Notes under the pieces: generated by a model
Database searches by the model: none
What the model was told of the DNA's origin: nothing
The model's input: only the letters and a program-made list of their open reading frames with translations
Translations under genes and position numbers: made by a program
Assembly: GCA_016720395.1 (NCBI GenBank)
Contig: JADKKR010000004.1
Span: forward strand, 62,001-126,000
Reading direction: 5' to 3'
Source of the DNA: Geobacteraceae bacterium
GTDB taxonomy: Bacteria > Desulfobacterota > Desulfuromonadia > Geobacterales > Pseudopelobacteraceae
Length of the DNA: 64,000 nucleotides
Shown here: positions 46,269 through 57,620 of the stretch, piece after piece
Layout: each line of letters opens with the position of its first letter
How positions within the stretch are numbered: the first letter of the stretch is position 1

Positions 46269-47555
46269 GTGTTACTGACAACACTGGTGCGAGGTTCTGT
46301 TCTTTCCCTGTTGCTTTCGGCAGTTACCTGCCTGCCGGCACTGGCCGACCCCGCTCCCCGCAGCATTAATGAAATCGTCGCCCTGGCCCTAAAACACAGT
46401 GCTGAGTTGACCGCCCTGGAAAAGGATGCCGCCGCCAGGCAATCAATGGCGTTTCAGGCCGGTACATTCAGCAACCCGGTCCTGGAGCTGCAGGGCTCCA
46501 CCGGCAGCCTGACCGGCAGTCCTGAAGAGCATACCGCATCCATCGGAATCAACCAGGAACTGCCCCTGTACGGCAAACTGCGCCTGCGGCGCGAAGCGGG
46601 ACAGCTTGAGGCCGAAGCCCTGCAACGGCAGCGGGATAATGCCGCCCGTTTGCTGAGGGATGAAATTGCCACCCTGGCCCTGGACTACTCACTGGCGACC
46701 AAACGTCATGACCTTGCTACTGACCTGGTCAAACTCAACCGCGAACTGGCAGTCATTGCTGAAGAACGTTTCAAGGCCGGCGACATCCCCGAGCTGGATC
46801 TCAACCTTGCCAGGGTTGAGCTGATCAGGGCCGAAAGCCGTCTGTTGGAAGCTGGACGTGAGCAAACCCCGCTTCGCTTAAAAATCGCATCGTTGACCGG
46901 TCTGAACGAATCCGATATCACACTGTCCGACCCTCTTTCCGCCCCGGGGGCATCACAGTCAACCGCGGAATTGGTAAAACGGGCCCTGGTCTCGCGCCCG
47001 GACCTCATTGCCTTGTCACATGAACGGGACAAAGCCGAGACCGAGACCCGCCTGGCTAAAGCCGAAGCTCTTCCCAATCTCACTGCCGGTCTTTTTGCTC
47101 AATGGCAGCGGGGCGCAACCGAAGTGGGCGGCATGTCATCAACCAGCAGCGATACACAACTAGGACTGCGGCTGTCCATGCCGATACCGGTTTTTGACCG
47201 TAACCGGGGCGGTCAAGCCGCCGCCCGGGCACACCTTGATGCCGCCGACTCACGCAGGCTGGCCTTGGAACGGACTATCTCCGCCGAGGTCGAAGCCGCA
47301 GTCTCACGCGTGTCAGCGTCGGAACGCATCCTCACAATGTTTGAACAAGGCATCCTCCCGCAACTTAAAGAGAACCTTAAACTGACTCAGGAAGCCTACC
47401 GGATCGGCGAGGTCGGGATTCTTTCGGTTATCGACGAACAGAAGAAATTCTTTGAAGTGAATGACAGTTATTTGTCAGCGCAGCACAGCAAACGTGTGGC
47501 AACGGTCAAACTTGAAACAGCAGTGGCAACAGAACTCACCGGAGGTATCAAGTGA
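46269..47555 (+). CDS. Outer-membrane efflux protein (TolC family, CzcC/CusC-like)
   Basis: A 428-residue exported TolC-family protein (signal peptide to about ALADP) with the long helices and repeated segments of two efflux halves. The GTG start at 46269 has GGAGGT five bases upstream. It forms the outer-membrane duct of an RND pump; its stop overlaps the start of the membrane-fusion gene, confirming the operon. Confidence 0.9.
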   Translation: MLLTTLVRGSVLSLLLSAVTCLPALADPAPRSINEIVALALKHSAELTALEKDAAARQSMAFQAGTFSNPVLELQGSTGSLTGSPEEHTASIGINQELPLYGKLRLRREAGQLEAEALQRQRDNAARLLRDEIATLALDYSLATKRHDLATDLVKLNRELAVIAEERFKAGDIPELDLNLARVELIRAESRLLEAGREQTPLRLKIASLTGLNESDITLSDPLSAPGASQSTAELVKRALVSRPDLIALSHERDKAETETRLAKAEALPNLTAGLFAQWQRGATEVGGMSSTSSDTQLGLRLSMPIPVFDRNRGGQAAARAHLDAADSRRLALERTISAEVEAAVSRVSASERILTMFEQGILPQLKENLKLTQEAYRIGEVGILSVIDEQKKFFEVNDSYLSAQHSKRVATVKLETAVATELTGGIK

Positions 47556-48811
47556 ATAATAAAGTAATCATTATCGGGCTGATCCTGGCAGTCGCTCTGG
47601 GTGGCGGCCTCTACTATCGCTCTGTCCAGACCAAAATCAATGGTGCCGAGCATGCGGAACATAAGGAAGCTGGTCACAAGGATGAAAAGGCTGATGAACA
47701 TGTTGAACACAAGGAGAAGAAGGAAGCCCATGAAGGACATGATGAGCATGGCGAAGAAGGCGTTATAAAAATGACTGCCGAGGTGCAGAAACAAAATGGT
47801 GTGTTTGTTGCTCCCGCAAAAAAACAGCGGCTGGCTGGTGTGATCAACGCAACCGGTAAGGTGGAAGCCAATGCAGACAGGATCGCCCACGTATCGCCCC
47901 GCATCTCCGGAAAGATCGTCGCCGTCAGGGCCTCTCTGGGTGACAGCGTCTCCGCCGGGCAGTCTTTGGTTACCCTCGACAGCGTCGAACTGGGTGAGGC
48001 GCTCAATCGCTATCACCAGTCAAAGACCAGGCTGGCCCTGGCCCAGTCCAATATGGATCGGATCAAGAGCCTGGTGGAAAAGAAGATTGCAGCCCGCAAA
48101 GACATTCTGCTTGCCGAAACCGACTTCAAAACCACCCAGACCGAACTGCACACCGACGAAGAGCGCCTGTCGCTGTATGGAATCTCCCCCGCTGAACGGG
48201 AAGGATCATACCAAAAAAGACCGCTCCTGCCGGTCCGTTCACCTATCGGCGGCATTATCACCGAGAAGCACGCCATCGTGGGTGAGCTCTCCGATCCGTC
48301 AAAAAGCCTCTACACCGTGGCCGATCTCTCTTCGGTCTGGGTGATGGTCGACATCAACGAAAAGGACCTTTCCAAGGTCCGAAAGGGGCAGAAGGCCACC
48401 GTCATCATCGGTGCCTATCCGGATCTTAAATTCCGGGGACGCATCAATCACCTCGCCGATGTAGTGGATCAGGCCACCCGCACGGTCAAGGCCCGGATCG
48501 AGGTCGCCAATCCGGGCCGGAAGCTGAAGCCGGAGATGTTTGCCACTGTCGAACTGGCTCTTGCTGCTGATGCGCCGCCGGTGCTGGCAGTTCCCGAAGA
48601 GGCCCTGCAGGATCTTAATGGCAAAAAGGTGCTCTTTGTTGCAGAAAGCGATGAAGAGTTCGAACCGCGCCCGGTTGAAACGGGTCGCACGGCAAGCGGT
48701 ATGGTTGAGATCGTCTCAGGCCTGAAGGAGGGAGAGCGTTATGCCGTCAAGGGGTCGTTCATGCTCAAGGCCGAGCAAAAGAAGGGTGAGCTCGAAGGGC
48801 ACAACCATTAA
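47552..48811 (+). CDS. RND membrane-fusion protein with His-rich N-terminus (CzcB/CusB-like)
   Basis: A 419-residue periplasmic adaptor. After an inner-membrane anchor (about 4-20) comes a Glu/His/Lys-rich stretch with eight histidines between residues 34 and 66, likely a metal-binding arm. The lipoyl/hairpin/beta-barrel core follows (VSPRISGKIVAVRASLGDSV, LLPVRSPIGG). It joins the TolC-type duct to the RND pump. The start overlaps the upstream stop by four bases. Confidence 0.9.
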   Translation: MNNKVIIIGLILAVALGGGLYYRSVQTKINGAEHAEHKEAGHKDEKADEHVEHKEKKEAHEGHDEHGEEGVIKMTAEVQKQNGVFVAPAKKQRLAGVINATGKVEANADRIAHVSPRISGKIVAVRASLGDSVSAGQSLVTLDSVELGEALNRYHQSKTRLALAQSNMDRIKSLVEKKIAARKDILLAETDFKTTQTELHTDEERLSLYGISPAEREGSYQKRPLLPVRSPIGGIITEKHAIVGELSDPSKSLYTVADLSSVWVMVDINEKDLSKVRKGQKATVIIGAYPDLKFRGRINHLADVVDQATRTVKARIEVANPGRKLKPEMFATVELALAADAPPVLAVPEEALQDLNGKKVLFVAESDEEFEPRPVETGRTASGMVEIVSGLKEGERYAVKGSFMLKAEQKKGELEGHNH

Positions 48812-48840
48812 CACGCAGAACTCACAGGAGATAACAACCG

Positions 48841-51800
48841 ATGCTGGAAAAAATAATCGCGTATTCTCTGAGGCAGAAGGGGATGGTCATCTTTCTCTCC
48901 CTTCTGATCATCGCCTTCGGGGCGTATTCCTATCTGAAACTTCCGATTGACGCCTATCCGGATGTAACCAACATCCAGGTTGAAGTAATCAGTCACGCGG
49001 ACGGGCTGTCCGCTATAGAGATCGAGAGAAATGTAACCTACCCGATTGAGATGGCCATGCGCGGTCTGCCGGACATTGAACAGATGCGCTCGGTCACCAA
49101 GTTCGGCCTGTCGATCGTCACCATTGTCTTCAAGGACAATGTGGACATCTATTTTGCACGACAGCTGGTGTTCGAACGTCTGGCCGAAGCGAAGGAGAAG
49201 GTTCCCAAAGGGGTTGCTGTGGCCATGGGACCGATCGGCACGGCCATGGGGGAGGTCTACCAGTACACCCTGGAAGGCAACATTCCGGATGATCCTTTAC
49301 AAAAAATAGCCTACCTGACCAACCTGCGGACCATTCAGGAATGGGTCATCACCCCGCAGCTGAAAAGCGTTGCCGGGGTGAATGAGATCAATTCCTACGG
49401 CGGCTACTTCAAACAGTACCAGGTAATTGTATCGCCTGAGAAACTGGTCAAGTACGCACTGACCGTGGAGGATGTCTACTCGGCCATCGGCAGCAACAAT
49501 GAAAATGTCGGCGGCAATGTGCTCGAACGGGGCACGGACCAGTACATCGTTCGCGGCGTCGGCTTGATCAGGGACATCAGCGACATTGAAACTATCGTCC
49601 TGAAATCCCAGGGTGGTACCCCGACCTATATCCGGGATGTGGCCCAGGTAAAGGTCGGTGAAGCGGTGCGCATGGGCGCCTCGATCAAGAACGGTAAGGA
49701 TGAGTGTGTCGGCGGCATCGTCATGATGCTGCGCGGCGAAAACAGCCGCGACGTCGTGCGCCGGGTAAAGGAAAAGGTGAAGGAGATTAACGGCAACAAT
49801 ATGCTGCCGGACGGCATCCGGATCGTACCCTATTACGACCGCAGCGATATTGTCAATGCCAGCGTCGGCACGGTCAACAAGGCATTGCTTGAAGGCTCAA
49901 TTTTTGTTCTGATCGTGCTGTACCTGCTGCTGAACAGCATCCGGGGGAGCCTGGTTGTGCTGATTGCGCTGCCGCTGTCGCTTCTGGCCACCTTCATCGT
50001 GATGAAGCTGGCCGGCATCAGCGCCAACCTGATGTCACTCGGCGGCCTGGCTATCTCGATCGGCATGATCATCGACACCACCATCATCCAGGTGGAAAAC
50101 GTCCAGCGCCATCTGAGCGAGGAAGGGGGTAGACACCCCAGGTTATTCACTGTACTGAAGGCGGTCATGGAAGTAAGAAAACCGAGCATCTTCGGCGAAC
50201 TGATCATCGCCATCACCTTTATTCCGATCCTGTCACTGGAAGGGATCGAAGGCAAGATGTTCGGCCCGCTGGCGATTACCGTGGCGATTGCGCTGCTGGC
50301 ATCGCTGTTCCTCTCCATTTTCGTCATTCCGGTGCTCTGCATCCTCTTTCTGAAACCGCATCCGGAAAAGGAAAGTTTCATCATGAAGCATGCGACGAAG
50401 TGGTATCTGCCGCTTCTGGAATATGCGATGCACAGCAAAAAAGTGATTCTGGGTATAGCCGGTGTCTTCCTGATTGCCTCCCTGTTTCTGGTAACACGTC
50501 TGGGCACCGAGTTCATCCCCGCCATGGACGAAGGCTCGTTTGATATGGATATCGCCATGCTGCCCGGCGTTTCCCTGGCAAAGGCGCTGGAAGTCAACCA
50601 GCAGGCCGCGGCCAGGCTGATGAAATTCGACGAGCTGGATACGATTGTCGGTCGAACCGGCCAGACCGGCGTTGCCATGGACACCAGAGGGCCGGATAAA
50701 ACCGGATATGTGGGGATCTTCAAACCAAAGGATCAATGGAAGCGGGATATTTCCAAGGAGGATCTGGTTAACGAGATGCGCACATCGCTGGAAACAGTGG
50801 CGGGTATCAGTTTTGGATTCAGTCAGCCGATCCAGTGCCGCATTGATGAACTGGTAGCTGGAACCCGTGCCCAACTGATCGTCAAACTCTTTGGCGACGA
50901 TATCGACGTGCTCAGTGAAAAATCGACCGAAATAGCCAGGGTGCTTTCCGCTGTCCGGGGCGGGACCGACCTCAACGCGGAAAAGGTTTCCGGACAGCCG
51001 TACCTGACCATAAACATCGACCGGGCCAGGATCGCCCGTTATGGCCTGAATATCAGCGATGTTCAGAAGGTTATCGAAATCGCAGTCGCCGGCAAGTCTG
51101 CTTCCCAAATGTATGAGCAGAATCGGAATTTCGACATCACCGTGCGCCTGCCGGAAGAAAAGCGCAACTCCCTCGAAGCGATCAGGAACCTGCTGATCAC
51201 CACCAGAACCGGCATCAACGTGCCGCTCGAACAGCTGGCCGAAGTGAAGATGATCGAAGGTCCGGTGCAGATCAGCCGCCAGGATGGCATCAGGCGGATC
51301 GGCGTCGAGATGAACGTCAGCGGCCGGGATATCGGCAGTTTTGTCGCCGAAGCCAAACAGAAGATAGCGGAGAAGGTCAAGCTGCCCCCCGGTTATTATC
51401 TCACCTGGGGCGGTCAGTTCGAAAACCAGCAGCGGGCCATGGGCAGGCTGATGATCATCGGGCCGGTGGCCATCGCCTTGATCATGCTGCTGCTCTACAC
51501 GACATTCCGCTCCATCCGCCTGGCACTACTGGTTATTTCCAACCTGCCGTTTGCGCTGATCGGTGGCGTCTTTGCCCTCTTTCTCTCTGGTCAGTACCTT
51601 TCCGTGCCGGCCTCGGTCGGGTTCGTGGTTCTGTTCGGTGTTGCCGTGTTGAACGGATTGGTATTGGTGTCGCGTATCTCGCAGCTGCGCGAAGAAGGCT
51701 TCGAGCTGCAGGAGGCCATCCGCAAGGGGAGCCTTGACCGGTTGCGCCCGGTATTGATGACCGCTTCAATTTCAGTTTTCAGCCTGATTCCGATGCTGTT

Positions 51801-51945
51801 TGCCGGCGGGGCCGGTTCCGAGATCCAGAAACCGCTGGCGACTGTTGTCGTGGGGGGATTAGTGACCTCAACGCTGCTGACCTTGCTGATCATCCCAGCG
51901 GTGTACGGCTGGTTCGAAAAAAGGACTGTAGAAGAAGAAATGTAG
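48841..51945 (+). CDS. Heavy-metal-efflux RND pump (HME family, CzcA/CusA-like)
   Basis: A 1034-residue inner-membrane proton/metal antiporter of typical HME length with twelve helices and two large periplasmic domains. The helix-4 segment (ISIGMIIDTTIIQVEN) carries the charged residue used in proton relay, but it does not match the classic Zn/Co/Cd motif I know, so substrate (Zn, Cd, Co, Cu, Ag or other) is undecided. RND signature LGTEFIPAMDEG is present. It is the third gene of the operon. Confidence 0.93.
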   Translation: MLEKIIAYSLRQKGMVIFLSLLIIAFGAYSYLKLPIDAYPDVTNIQVEVISHADGLSAIEIERNVTYPIEMAMRGLPDIEQMRSVTKFGLSIVTIVFKDNVDIYFARQLVFERLAEAKEKVPKGVAVAMGPIGTAMGEVYQYTLEGNIPDDPLQKIAYLTNLRTIQEWVITPQLKSVAGVNEINSYGGYFKQYQVIVSPEKLVKYALTVEDVYSAIGSNNENVGGNVLERGTDQYIVRGVGLIRDISDIETIVLKSQGGTPTYIRDVAQVKVGEAVRMGASIKNGKDECVGGIVMMLRGENSRDVVRRVKEKVKEINGNNMLPDGIRIVPYYDRSDIVNASVGTVNKALLEGSIFVLIVLYLLLNSIRGSLVVLIALPLSLLATFIVMKLAGISANLMSLGGLAISIGMIIDTTIIQVENVQRHLSEEGGRHPRLFTVLKAVMEVRKPSIFGELIIAITFIPILSLEGIEGKMFGPLAITVAIALLASLFLSIFVIPVLCILFLKPHPEKESFIMKHATKWYLPLLEYAMHSKKVILGIAGVFLIASLFLVTRLGTEFIPAMDEGSFDMDIAMLPGVSLAKALEVNQQAAARLMKFDELDTIVGRTGQTGVAMDTRGPDKTGYVGIFKPKDQWKRDISKEDLVNEMRTSLETVAGISFGFSQPIQCRIDELVAGTRAQLIVKLFGDDIDVLSEKSTEIARVLSAVRGGTDLNAEKVSGQPYLTINIDRARIARYGLNISDVQKVIEIAVAGKSASQMYEQNRNFDITVRLPEEKRNSLEAIRNLLITTRTGINVPLEQLAEVKMIEGPVQISRQDGIRRIGVEMNVSGRDIGSFVAEAKQKIAEKVKLPPGYYLTWGGQFENQQRAMGRLMIIGPVAIALIMLLLYTTFRSIRLALLVISNLPFALIGGVFALFLSGQYLSVPASVGFVVLFGVAVLNGLVLVSRISQLREEGFELQEAIRKGSLDRLRPVLMTASISVFSLIPMLFAGGAGSEIQKPLATVVVGGLVTSTLLTLLIIPAVYGWFEKRTVEEEM

Positions 51946-51986
51946 CATTCAAACACCCCAATACTGTTTCAAAAATGGAGAGCTAA

Positions 51987-52328
51987 ATGAAAGAGATCAA
52001 GGCAATCATACGACCGTCGAAACTACTGGAAGTAACCGAGGAGCTTCATGAGATCGCCGGACTGCCGGGGGTGACTGTCTCGGAAATCAAAGGCTTCGGC
52101 AAAGGCAGGGCCAGGAATGCTCAAGACAAAGTCGTCTATGAGATGGTGGAATTTATGCCACGCATTCAACTGGAGGTGGTCGTACAGGATGAGATGGTTG
52201 ACCTGGTGGTCAACGTAATTCAGAAATATGCCCATACCGGCAATACGGGTGACGGGAAGATATTCGTGTCGACCGTTGATGAGGTCGTCAAGATAAGGAC
52301 GAATGAAAGGGGAAAAGATGCTATTTAG
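51987..52328 (+). CDS. PII-like signalling protein linked to the metal pump
   Basis: A 113-residue GlnB-like protein. The PII fold is clear from VSEIKGFGKGR, the B-loop TGDGKIFVS and the C-loop KIRTNERGKDAI, which bind nucleotides. The T-loop region has no tyrosine at the uridylylation position, so it is not a normal nitrogen regulator. It lies 41 bases after the pump gene with a GGAG site, and PII-like genes are known at the end of some HME-RND operons. A role as a nucleotide- or metal-responsive regulator of the pump is likely but unproven. Confidence 0.85.
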   Translation: MKEIKAIIRPSKLLEVTEELHEIAGLPGVTVSEIKGFGKGRARNAQDKVVYEMVEFMPRIQLEVVVQDEMVDLVVNVIQKYAHTGNTGDGKIFVSTVDEVVKIRTNERGKDAI

Positions 52329-52469
52329 AAGCAGATTTACGCAGTACAACTCTTCTGAAAGCCATGCTATCCGTCGAACCCGCTCTAGCTATTCGTGATT
52401 GCCTTCATGACGGATTATGGATACAACGTATGTGATGCTGAATAGACTGGTTGTAACTGGAGCAGGACA

Positions 52470-53681
52470 ATGGAACGTTCGGGGAAATGGATAATCGGTC
52501 CTGAATCCTTCAGGATGGTGGAACTGGGGCACCCCTGGATCATTGCGGACAGTTATACCAAACGCTGGCCGAAAGGACAGGCCGGTCAGGTCATAGACCT
52601 TACTGGAGTGAACGGAGAATTTCTCGCCTCGGCGCTGCTTGACCCCCAGGACCGTATCGTGGCCCGGGTGCTGTCGCGGAAACGCATGGCAATCGACCTA
52701 AAATGGATCACCCGTCGGTTGCAGGCAGCTATCAGCCTGCGCCACAACCATGCCGGCCTTGATGACGGCACCACAGCCTATCGGCTGGTGAACGGCGAAG
52801 GTGACGGGCTACCGGGACTGACCGTGGATCGTTACGGCAACTACCTCATGATTCAGATCTACTGCAGCGGGTGGCGCGCGCACCTGGGTCTGATCACCCG
52901 GGCGCTTCAGGATCTGCTGAAACCTGCCGGGATCTATGAGAAGAGCCGTCCGCAGCAGACCCGTGAACTGGAAGCGGTCAGCGACTCCAAACGATACGGC
53001 AAGCTGCTGACCGGTTCACCCGCTCCCGGTCAATTGAAGGTTCGGGAGAACGGCCTCACCTTTCTGGTATCTCTGGAAAACGGCCTCAACACCGGCTTAT
53101 TCCTGGATCAGCGTCGCAACCGAGGCGACCTGATGACGCGCGTCAAAGGAAAGCGGGTCTTGAATCTGTTCGCTTACACCGGTGCTTTCTCGGTGGCCGC
53201 GGCAGCCGCCGGAGCGAGCCAGGTCACCAGCGTGGATGCCTCACCCGGTTATACCGAGTGGGCCAAAGAAAATTTTTCCGCTAACGGGCTCAAACCAAAT
53301 CAGCATGAGTTCATCATCGGCGACTGCCTGAAGATTCTGGGTAATCTTGTGGAACAGAAAAAACACTTCGACATCATCCTGATGGATCCCCCCTCCTTTT
53401 CCACTACGACCAAGAGCCGCTTCACCACCCGTGGCGGGACCTCCGACCTGGTCGCCGCATCCCTGCCGCTGCTGACGGACGGCGGCCTGCTGATCGCCTC
53501 ATCCAACCACCAGAAGGTCGATCTGGCCGACTACCTCAAGGAGCTGCGGCGCGGGGCACTGCAGGCCGGCAGCGAGCTGCGGGTGGTCTCCCTGTTCGGC
53601 CAGCCGGAGGATTTCCCCTACCCGGTCACTTTTCCCGAGGGGAGGTATCTCAAGTATGCTGTGTGTGTGAAATCCGCCTGA
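52470..53681 (+). CDS. rlmI: 23S rRNA (cytosine-5) methyltransferase, RlmI-type
   Basis: A 403-residue SAM-dependent methyltransferase. An N-terminal PUA-like domain (about 1-85) is followed by the linker and the Rossmann domain with VLNLFAYTGAFSVAAAAAGA, the D-acidic SVDASPGYTEWA and the catalytic-loop MDPPSF. The overall architecture matches RlmI/YccW; the exact target base is inferred from the family. A strong terminator follows. Confidence 0.85.
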   Translation: MERSGKWIIGPESFRMVELGHPWIIADSYTKRWPKGQAGQVIDLTGVNGEFLASALLDPQDRIVARVLSRKRMAIDLKWITRRLQAAISLRHNHAGLDDGTTAYRLVNGEGDGLPGLTVDRYGNYLMIQIYCSGWRAHLGLITRALQDLLKPAGIYEKSRPQQTRELEAVSDSKRYGKLLTGSPAPGQLKVRENGLTFLVSLENGLNTGLFLDQRRNRGDLMTRVKGKRVLNLFAYTGAFSVAAAAAGASQVTSVDASPGYTEWAKENFSANGLKPNQHEFIIGDCLKILGNLVEQKKHFDIILMDPPSFSTTTKSRFTTRGGTSDLVAASLPLLTDGGLLIASSNHQKVDLADYLKELRRGALQAGSELRVVSLFGQPEDFPYPVTFPEGRYLKYAVCVKSA

Positions 53682-53707
53682 TACGTTCATTGTTACAACT
53701 ACCGGAC

Positions 53708-53741
53708 AAAAAAATGCCCCTCGCAAAAGGGGCATTTTTTT
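53708..53741. terminator. Strong rho-independent terminator
   Basis: AAAAAAATGCCCCT and AGGGGCATTTTTTT form a perfect stem with a six-base loop and flanking A and T tracts. It can end both the rlmI and the convergent asd transcripts. Confidence 0.9.
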
Positions 53742-53767
53742 GATCAACAGCATGAGTACTAGACTGA

Positions 53768-54865
53768 CTATTTATCCGTCAATATCCGCATCATCCTGCG
53801 CAGCGGCTCGGCGGCACCCCACAGGAGCTGGTCTCCGCAGGTGAAGGCCGACAGGTACTGAGGACCCATCTTCATCTTGCGCAGACGCCCGACCGGGACA
53901 GTCAAGGTTCCGGAGACAGCTGCAGGGGTGAGACCGGCCAGGGTCTCCGCCTTGGTATTGGGGATCAGTTTGACCCACTGGTTGTCGTTCTTGATCAGCT
54001 CTTCGATATCGGTGATCGGCACATCTTTGTTCAACTTGATGGTCAGGGCCTGGCTGTGGCAGCGCATGGCACCGACGCGGACACAGATGCCATCGACAGG
54101 GATCGGGCTGGGCGTGCCGAGGATCTTGTTGGTTTCGGCAAACCCCTTCCATTCCTCGCGGCTCTGGCCATCCTCCACCTCGCGGTCGATCCAGGGGAGC
54201 ACGTTGCCGGCCAGCGGGAATCCGAACTCCTTGGTCGGCATGGATCCGTCGCGCAGGGCATCAGTCACCTTCTGGTCGATCTCCAGGATGGCGGAACCGA
54301 GCGTCTTCAACTCTTCGGCCACCGTTCTGTTCAGCACGCCCATCTGGGAGAGCAGTTCGCGCATGTTGGGAGCACCGGCGCCGGAGGCGGCCTGATAGGT
54401 CATGGACGAGATCCACTCAATCAGACCGGCGCGGAACAGCCCACCCAGCCCCATCAGCATCAGGCTGACGGTGCAGTTTCCGCCAATGAAGTCCTTCTGG
54501 CCGTTGGCCAGGGCCTTGTCGATCACGCCGCGGTTGACCGGATCGAGGATAATGACCGCGTTGTCCTCCATGCGCAGGGTGCTGGCCGCATCGATCCAGT
54601 AGCCGTTCCAACCCTGCATGCGCAGTTCCGGGTGGATCGCCTTGGTATAGTCGCCACCCTGGCAGGTGATGATAATGTCGAGCTTCTTCAGTTCAGCAAT
54701 ATCCGAAGCGTCCTTAAGTGTCCCCGCATCCATGGGCGCAGGTTGACCGGCCTGCGAAGTGGTGAAGAATACCGGATCAATACCGGCAAAATCGTTTTCC
54801 TGCAGCATGCGCTGGAGGAGTACCGAGCCTACCATGCCACGCCAACCGACTATTCCGACTTTCAT
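53768..54865 (-). CDS. asd: Aspartate-semialdehyde dehydrogenase
   Basis: A 365-residue enzyme that makes aspartate semialdehyde for lysine, threonine, methionine and diaminopimelate. It has the NADP motif [10 protein letters not shown], the catalytic cysteine C131 in [10 protein letters not shown], and the gamma-proteobacterial-type length and segments ([29 protein letters not shown]). It lies 31 bases downstream of leuB on the same strand. Confidence 0.96.
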   Translation of the reverse strand: MKVGIVGWRGMVGSVLLQRMLQENDFAGIDPVFFTTSQAGQPAPMDAGTLKDASDIAELKKLDIIITCQGGDYTKAIHPELRMQGWNGYWIDAASTLRMEDNAVIILDPVNRGVIDKALANGQKDFIGGNCTVSLMLMGLGGLFRAGLIEWISSMTYQAASGAGAPNMRELLSQMGVLNRTVAEELKTLGSAILEIDQKVTDALRDGSMPTKEFGFPLAGNVLPWIDREVEDGQSREEWKGFAETNKILGTPSPIPVDGICVRVGAMRCHSQALTIKLNKDVPITDIEELIKNDNQWVKLIPNTKAETLAGLTPAAVSGTLTVPVGRLRKMKMGPQYLSAFTCGDQLLWGAAEPLRRMMRILTDK

Positions 54866-54896
54866 AGTCCGAACTCCTTTTTTGTAATAAAGTTGA

Positions 54897-55985
54897 TTAC
54901 AGTGCCGCGATGATCGCGTCGCCGATTTCCTTGGTATTGACCAGTTTCTCGCCAGGCTTGTCCATGAAGATGTCGCGGGTGCGGAAGCCCTGGTCCAGTA
55001 CTTTGGCTACGGCATTGTCGATCGCTTCCGCCGCCTCCAGCATACCGAAGGAGAACTTCAGCATCATGCCGGCCGAGAGGATCTGGGCGATCGGGTTGGC
55101 TATGCCCTGGCCGGCGATATCCGGGGCAGAACCGCCGGACGGCTCGTACATGCCGAAGGTCCCTTCCGCCAGCGAAGCGGAGGGTAGCATGCCCAGCGAA
55201 CCGGTCAGCATGGCGGCCTCGTCGGAGAGGATGTCGCCGAACATGTTCTCGCAGAGGATCACGTCGAACTGCTTGGGCCACTTGACCAGCTGCATGGCAG
55301 CATTGTCTACGTACATGTGGGTCAGCTCAACATCCGGGTACTCCTTGGCGATGCCGATGACGACTTCTCGCCAAAGGACCGAGGTGGAGAGCACATTGGC
55401 CTTGTCGATGGAACAGACCTTTTTGCCGCGCTTGCGTGCAGCCTGGAAGGCCACGTGGGTGATGCGCTCGATCTCGGGCACGCTGTAGCGCATGGTATCC
55501 ACCCCGACGCGCTCACGTCCGACGCCGTCGATCCCTTTGGGCTGCGAAAAGTAGATACCGCCGGTCAACTCACGGATCACCAGCACGTTGAAGCCGCCGG
55601 CGATAACCTCTTCCTTCAGCGACGATGCCCCAGTCAGGGAGGGGAAGATGATCGCCGGACGCAGGTTGGCATAGAGGCCGAAGATTTTGCGCAGCGGCAG
55701 CAGGGCACCGCGTTCGGGCTGCTCGTCGGGAGGCAGTGTCTCCCACTTGGGACCGCCGACAGAACCGAACAGGATCGCATCACTGCTTTTGCAGATATCG
55801 ACCGTGGTCTGCGGCAGGGCCTTGCCCTCGTTATCAATGCCGGCACCGCCAACGTTCGCGTGTGTACGCTCGAAGGTAACCCCGTATTTCTTCTCAACCG
55901 CATCCAGCACCCGAAGAGCCTCAGCCATCACTTCAGGCCCGATTCCATCACCTGGTAGAACAGCTACCTTGTATGTCTTTGACAT
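54897..55985 (-). CDS. leuB: 3-Isopropylmalate dehydrogenase
   Basis: A 362-residue NAD-dependent enzyme of leucine synthesis. Visible are [24 protein letters not shown], the catalytic Lys/Asp region ([22 protein letters not shown]), [14 protein letters not shown] and [20 protein letters not shown] precedes the ATG. It is the first gene of a leuB-asd unit. Confidence 0.97.
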   Translation of the reverse strand: MSKTYKVAVLPGDGIGPEVMAEALRVLDAVEKKYGVTFERTHANVGGAGIDNEGKALPQTTVDICKSSDAILFGSVGGPKWETLPPDEQPERGALLPLRKIFGLYANLRPAIIFPSLTGASSLKEEVIAGGFNVLVIRELTGGIYFSQPKGIDGVGRERVGVDTMRYSVPEIERITHVAFQAARKRGKKVCSIDKANVLSTSVLWREVVIGIAKEYPDVELTHMYVDNAAMQLVKWPKQFDVILCENMFGDILSDEAAMLTGSLGMLPSASLAEGTFGMYEPSGGSAPDIAGQGIANPIAQILSAGMMLKFSFGMLEAAEAIDNAVAKVLDQGFRTRDIFMDKPGEKLVNTKEIGDAIIAAL

Positions 55986-56022
55986 GCTACCTCCATCTGA
56001 ACGTTCACTGAAAAAGTTGTGT

Positions 56023-56052
56023 ATACTAAATATGCCGCCGGTACTTTGTCAA
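56023..56052 (-). promoter_or_regulatory. Probable sigma-70 promoter of leuB-asd
   Basis: Read on the minus strand, TTGACA (56052-56047) and TAGTAT (56028-56023) are 18 bases apart and lie upstream of the leuB start, with the ribosome-binding site close to the ATG. Confidence 0.6.
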
Positions 56053-56075
56053 CAAAAAGGACAGGATACAGAAAC

Positions 56076-56107
56076 AAAACGGGGCGGTCTCTTAACCGTC
56101 CCGCCTT
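56076..56107 (-). terminator. Probable terminator of metK
   Basis: On the minus strand a stem CGGGACGGT / ACCGCCCCG with one mismatch and a six-base loop is followed by TTTTGTTT. It lies about 40 bases after the metK stop. Confidence 0.65.
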
Positions 56108-56148
56108 GTTCATCACCTGAAAAATGATGCCGTGAAGCGACGGTTCTC

Positions 56149-57315
<1,167 letters not shown>

Positions 57316-57620
57316 GGTGTGTGACTCCTCTTTTCTTATTAAGGTTCTATCCTGAATTTTGGTTATGGCTTTGTGCAGAAAACCTGCAGTATGAAGATGC
57401 GCCTGAATTTTTAAATTTATATACAGGTCCCTGTTTTGTCAAGCAAAGATAGCTCGTGTCCAAACTTAAGAGAATTCTTTTTGAAATCATCCCCTGCTTC
57501 GCGATAACGGCCTTACAGGTCACACCAGCAGGTAAAAAACTATTGAAGTTTACTGCCAAAGCCCGTAATGTTGCCGACACTTTCAACACTGTTGCACCCA
57601 TTGCAGGGAGGTAAGAAACC
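57316..57620. promoter_or_regulatory. Divergent metK/mtnP control region with metK promoter
   Basis: On the minus strand TTGACA (57442-57437) and TAAATT (57419-57414) with a 17-base spacer form a good sigma-70 promoter for metK. The spacer holds the palindrome ACAGGTCCCTGT (57423-57434). About 180 further bases toward mtnP show no gene; the mtnP promoter is not obvious. Confidence 0.55.

Noticed and set aside
57316..57620. SAM or SAH riboswitch before metK
   Set aside because: I compared the region with the usual core elements by eye and found none; only a sigma-70 promoter with a small palindrome is visible.
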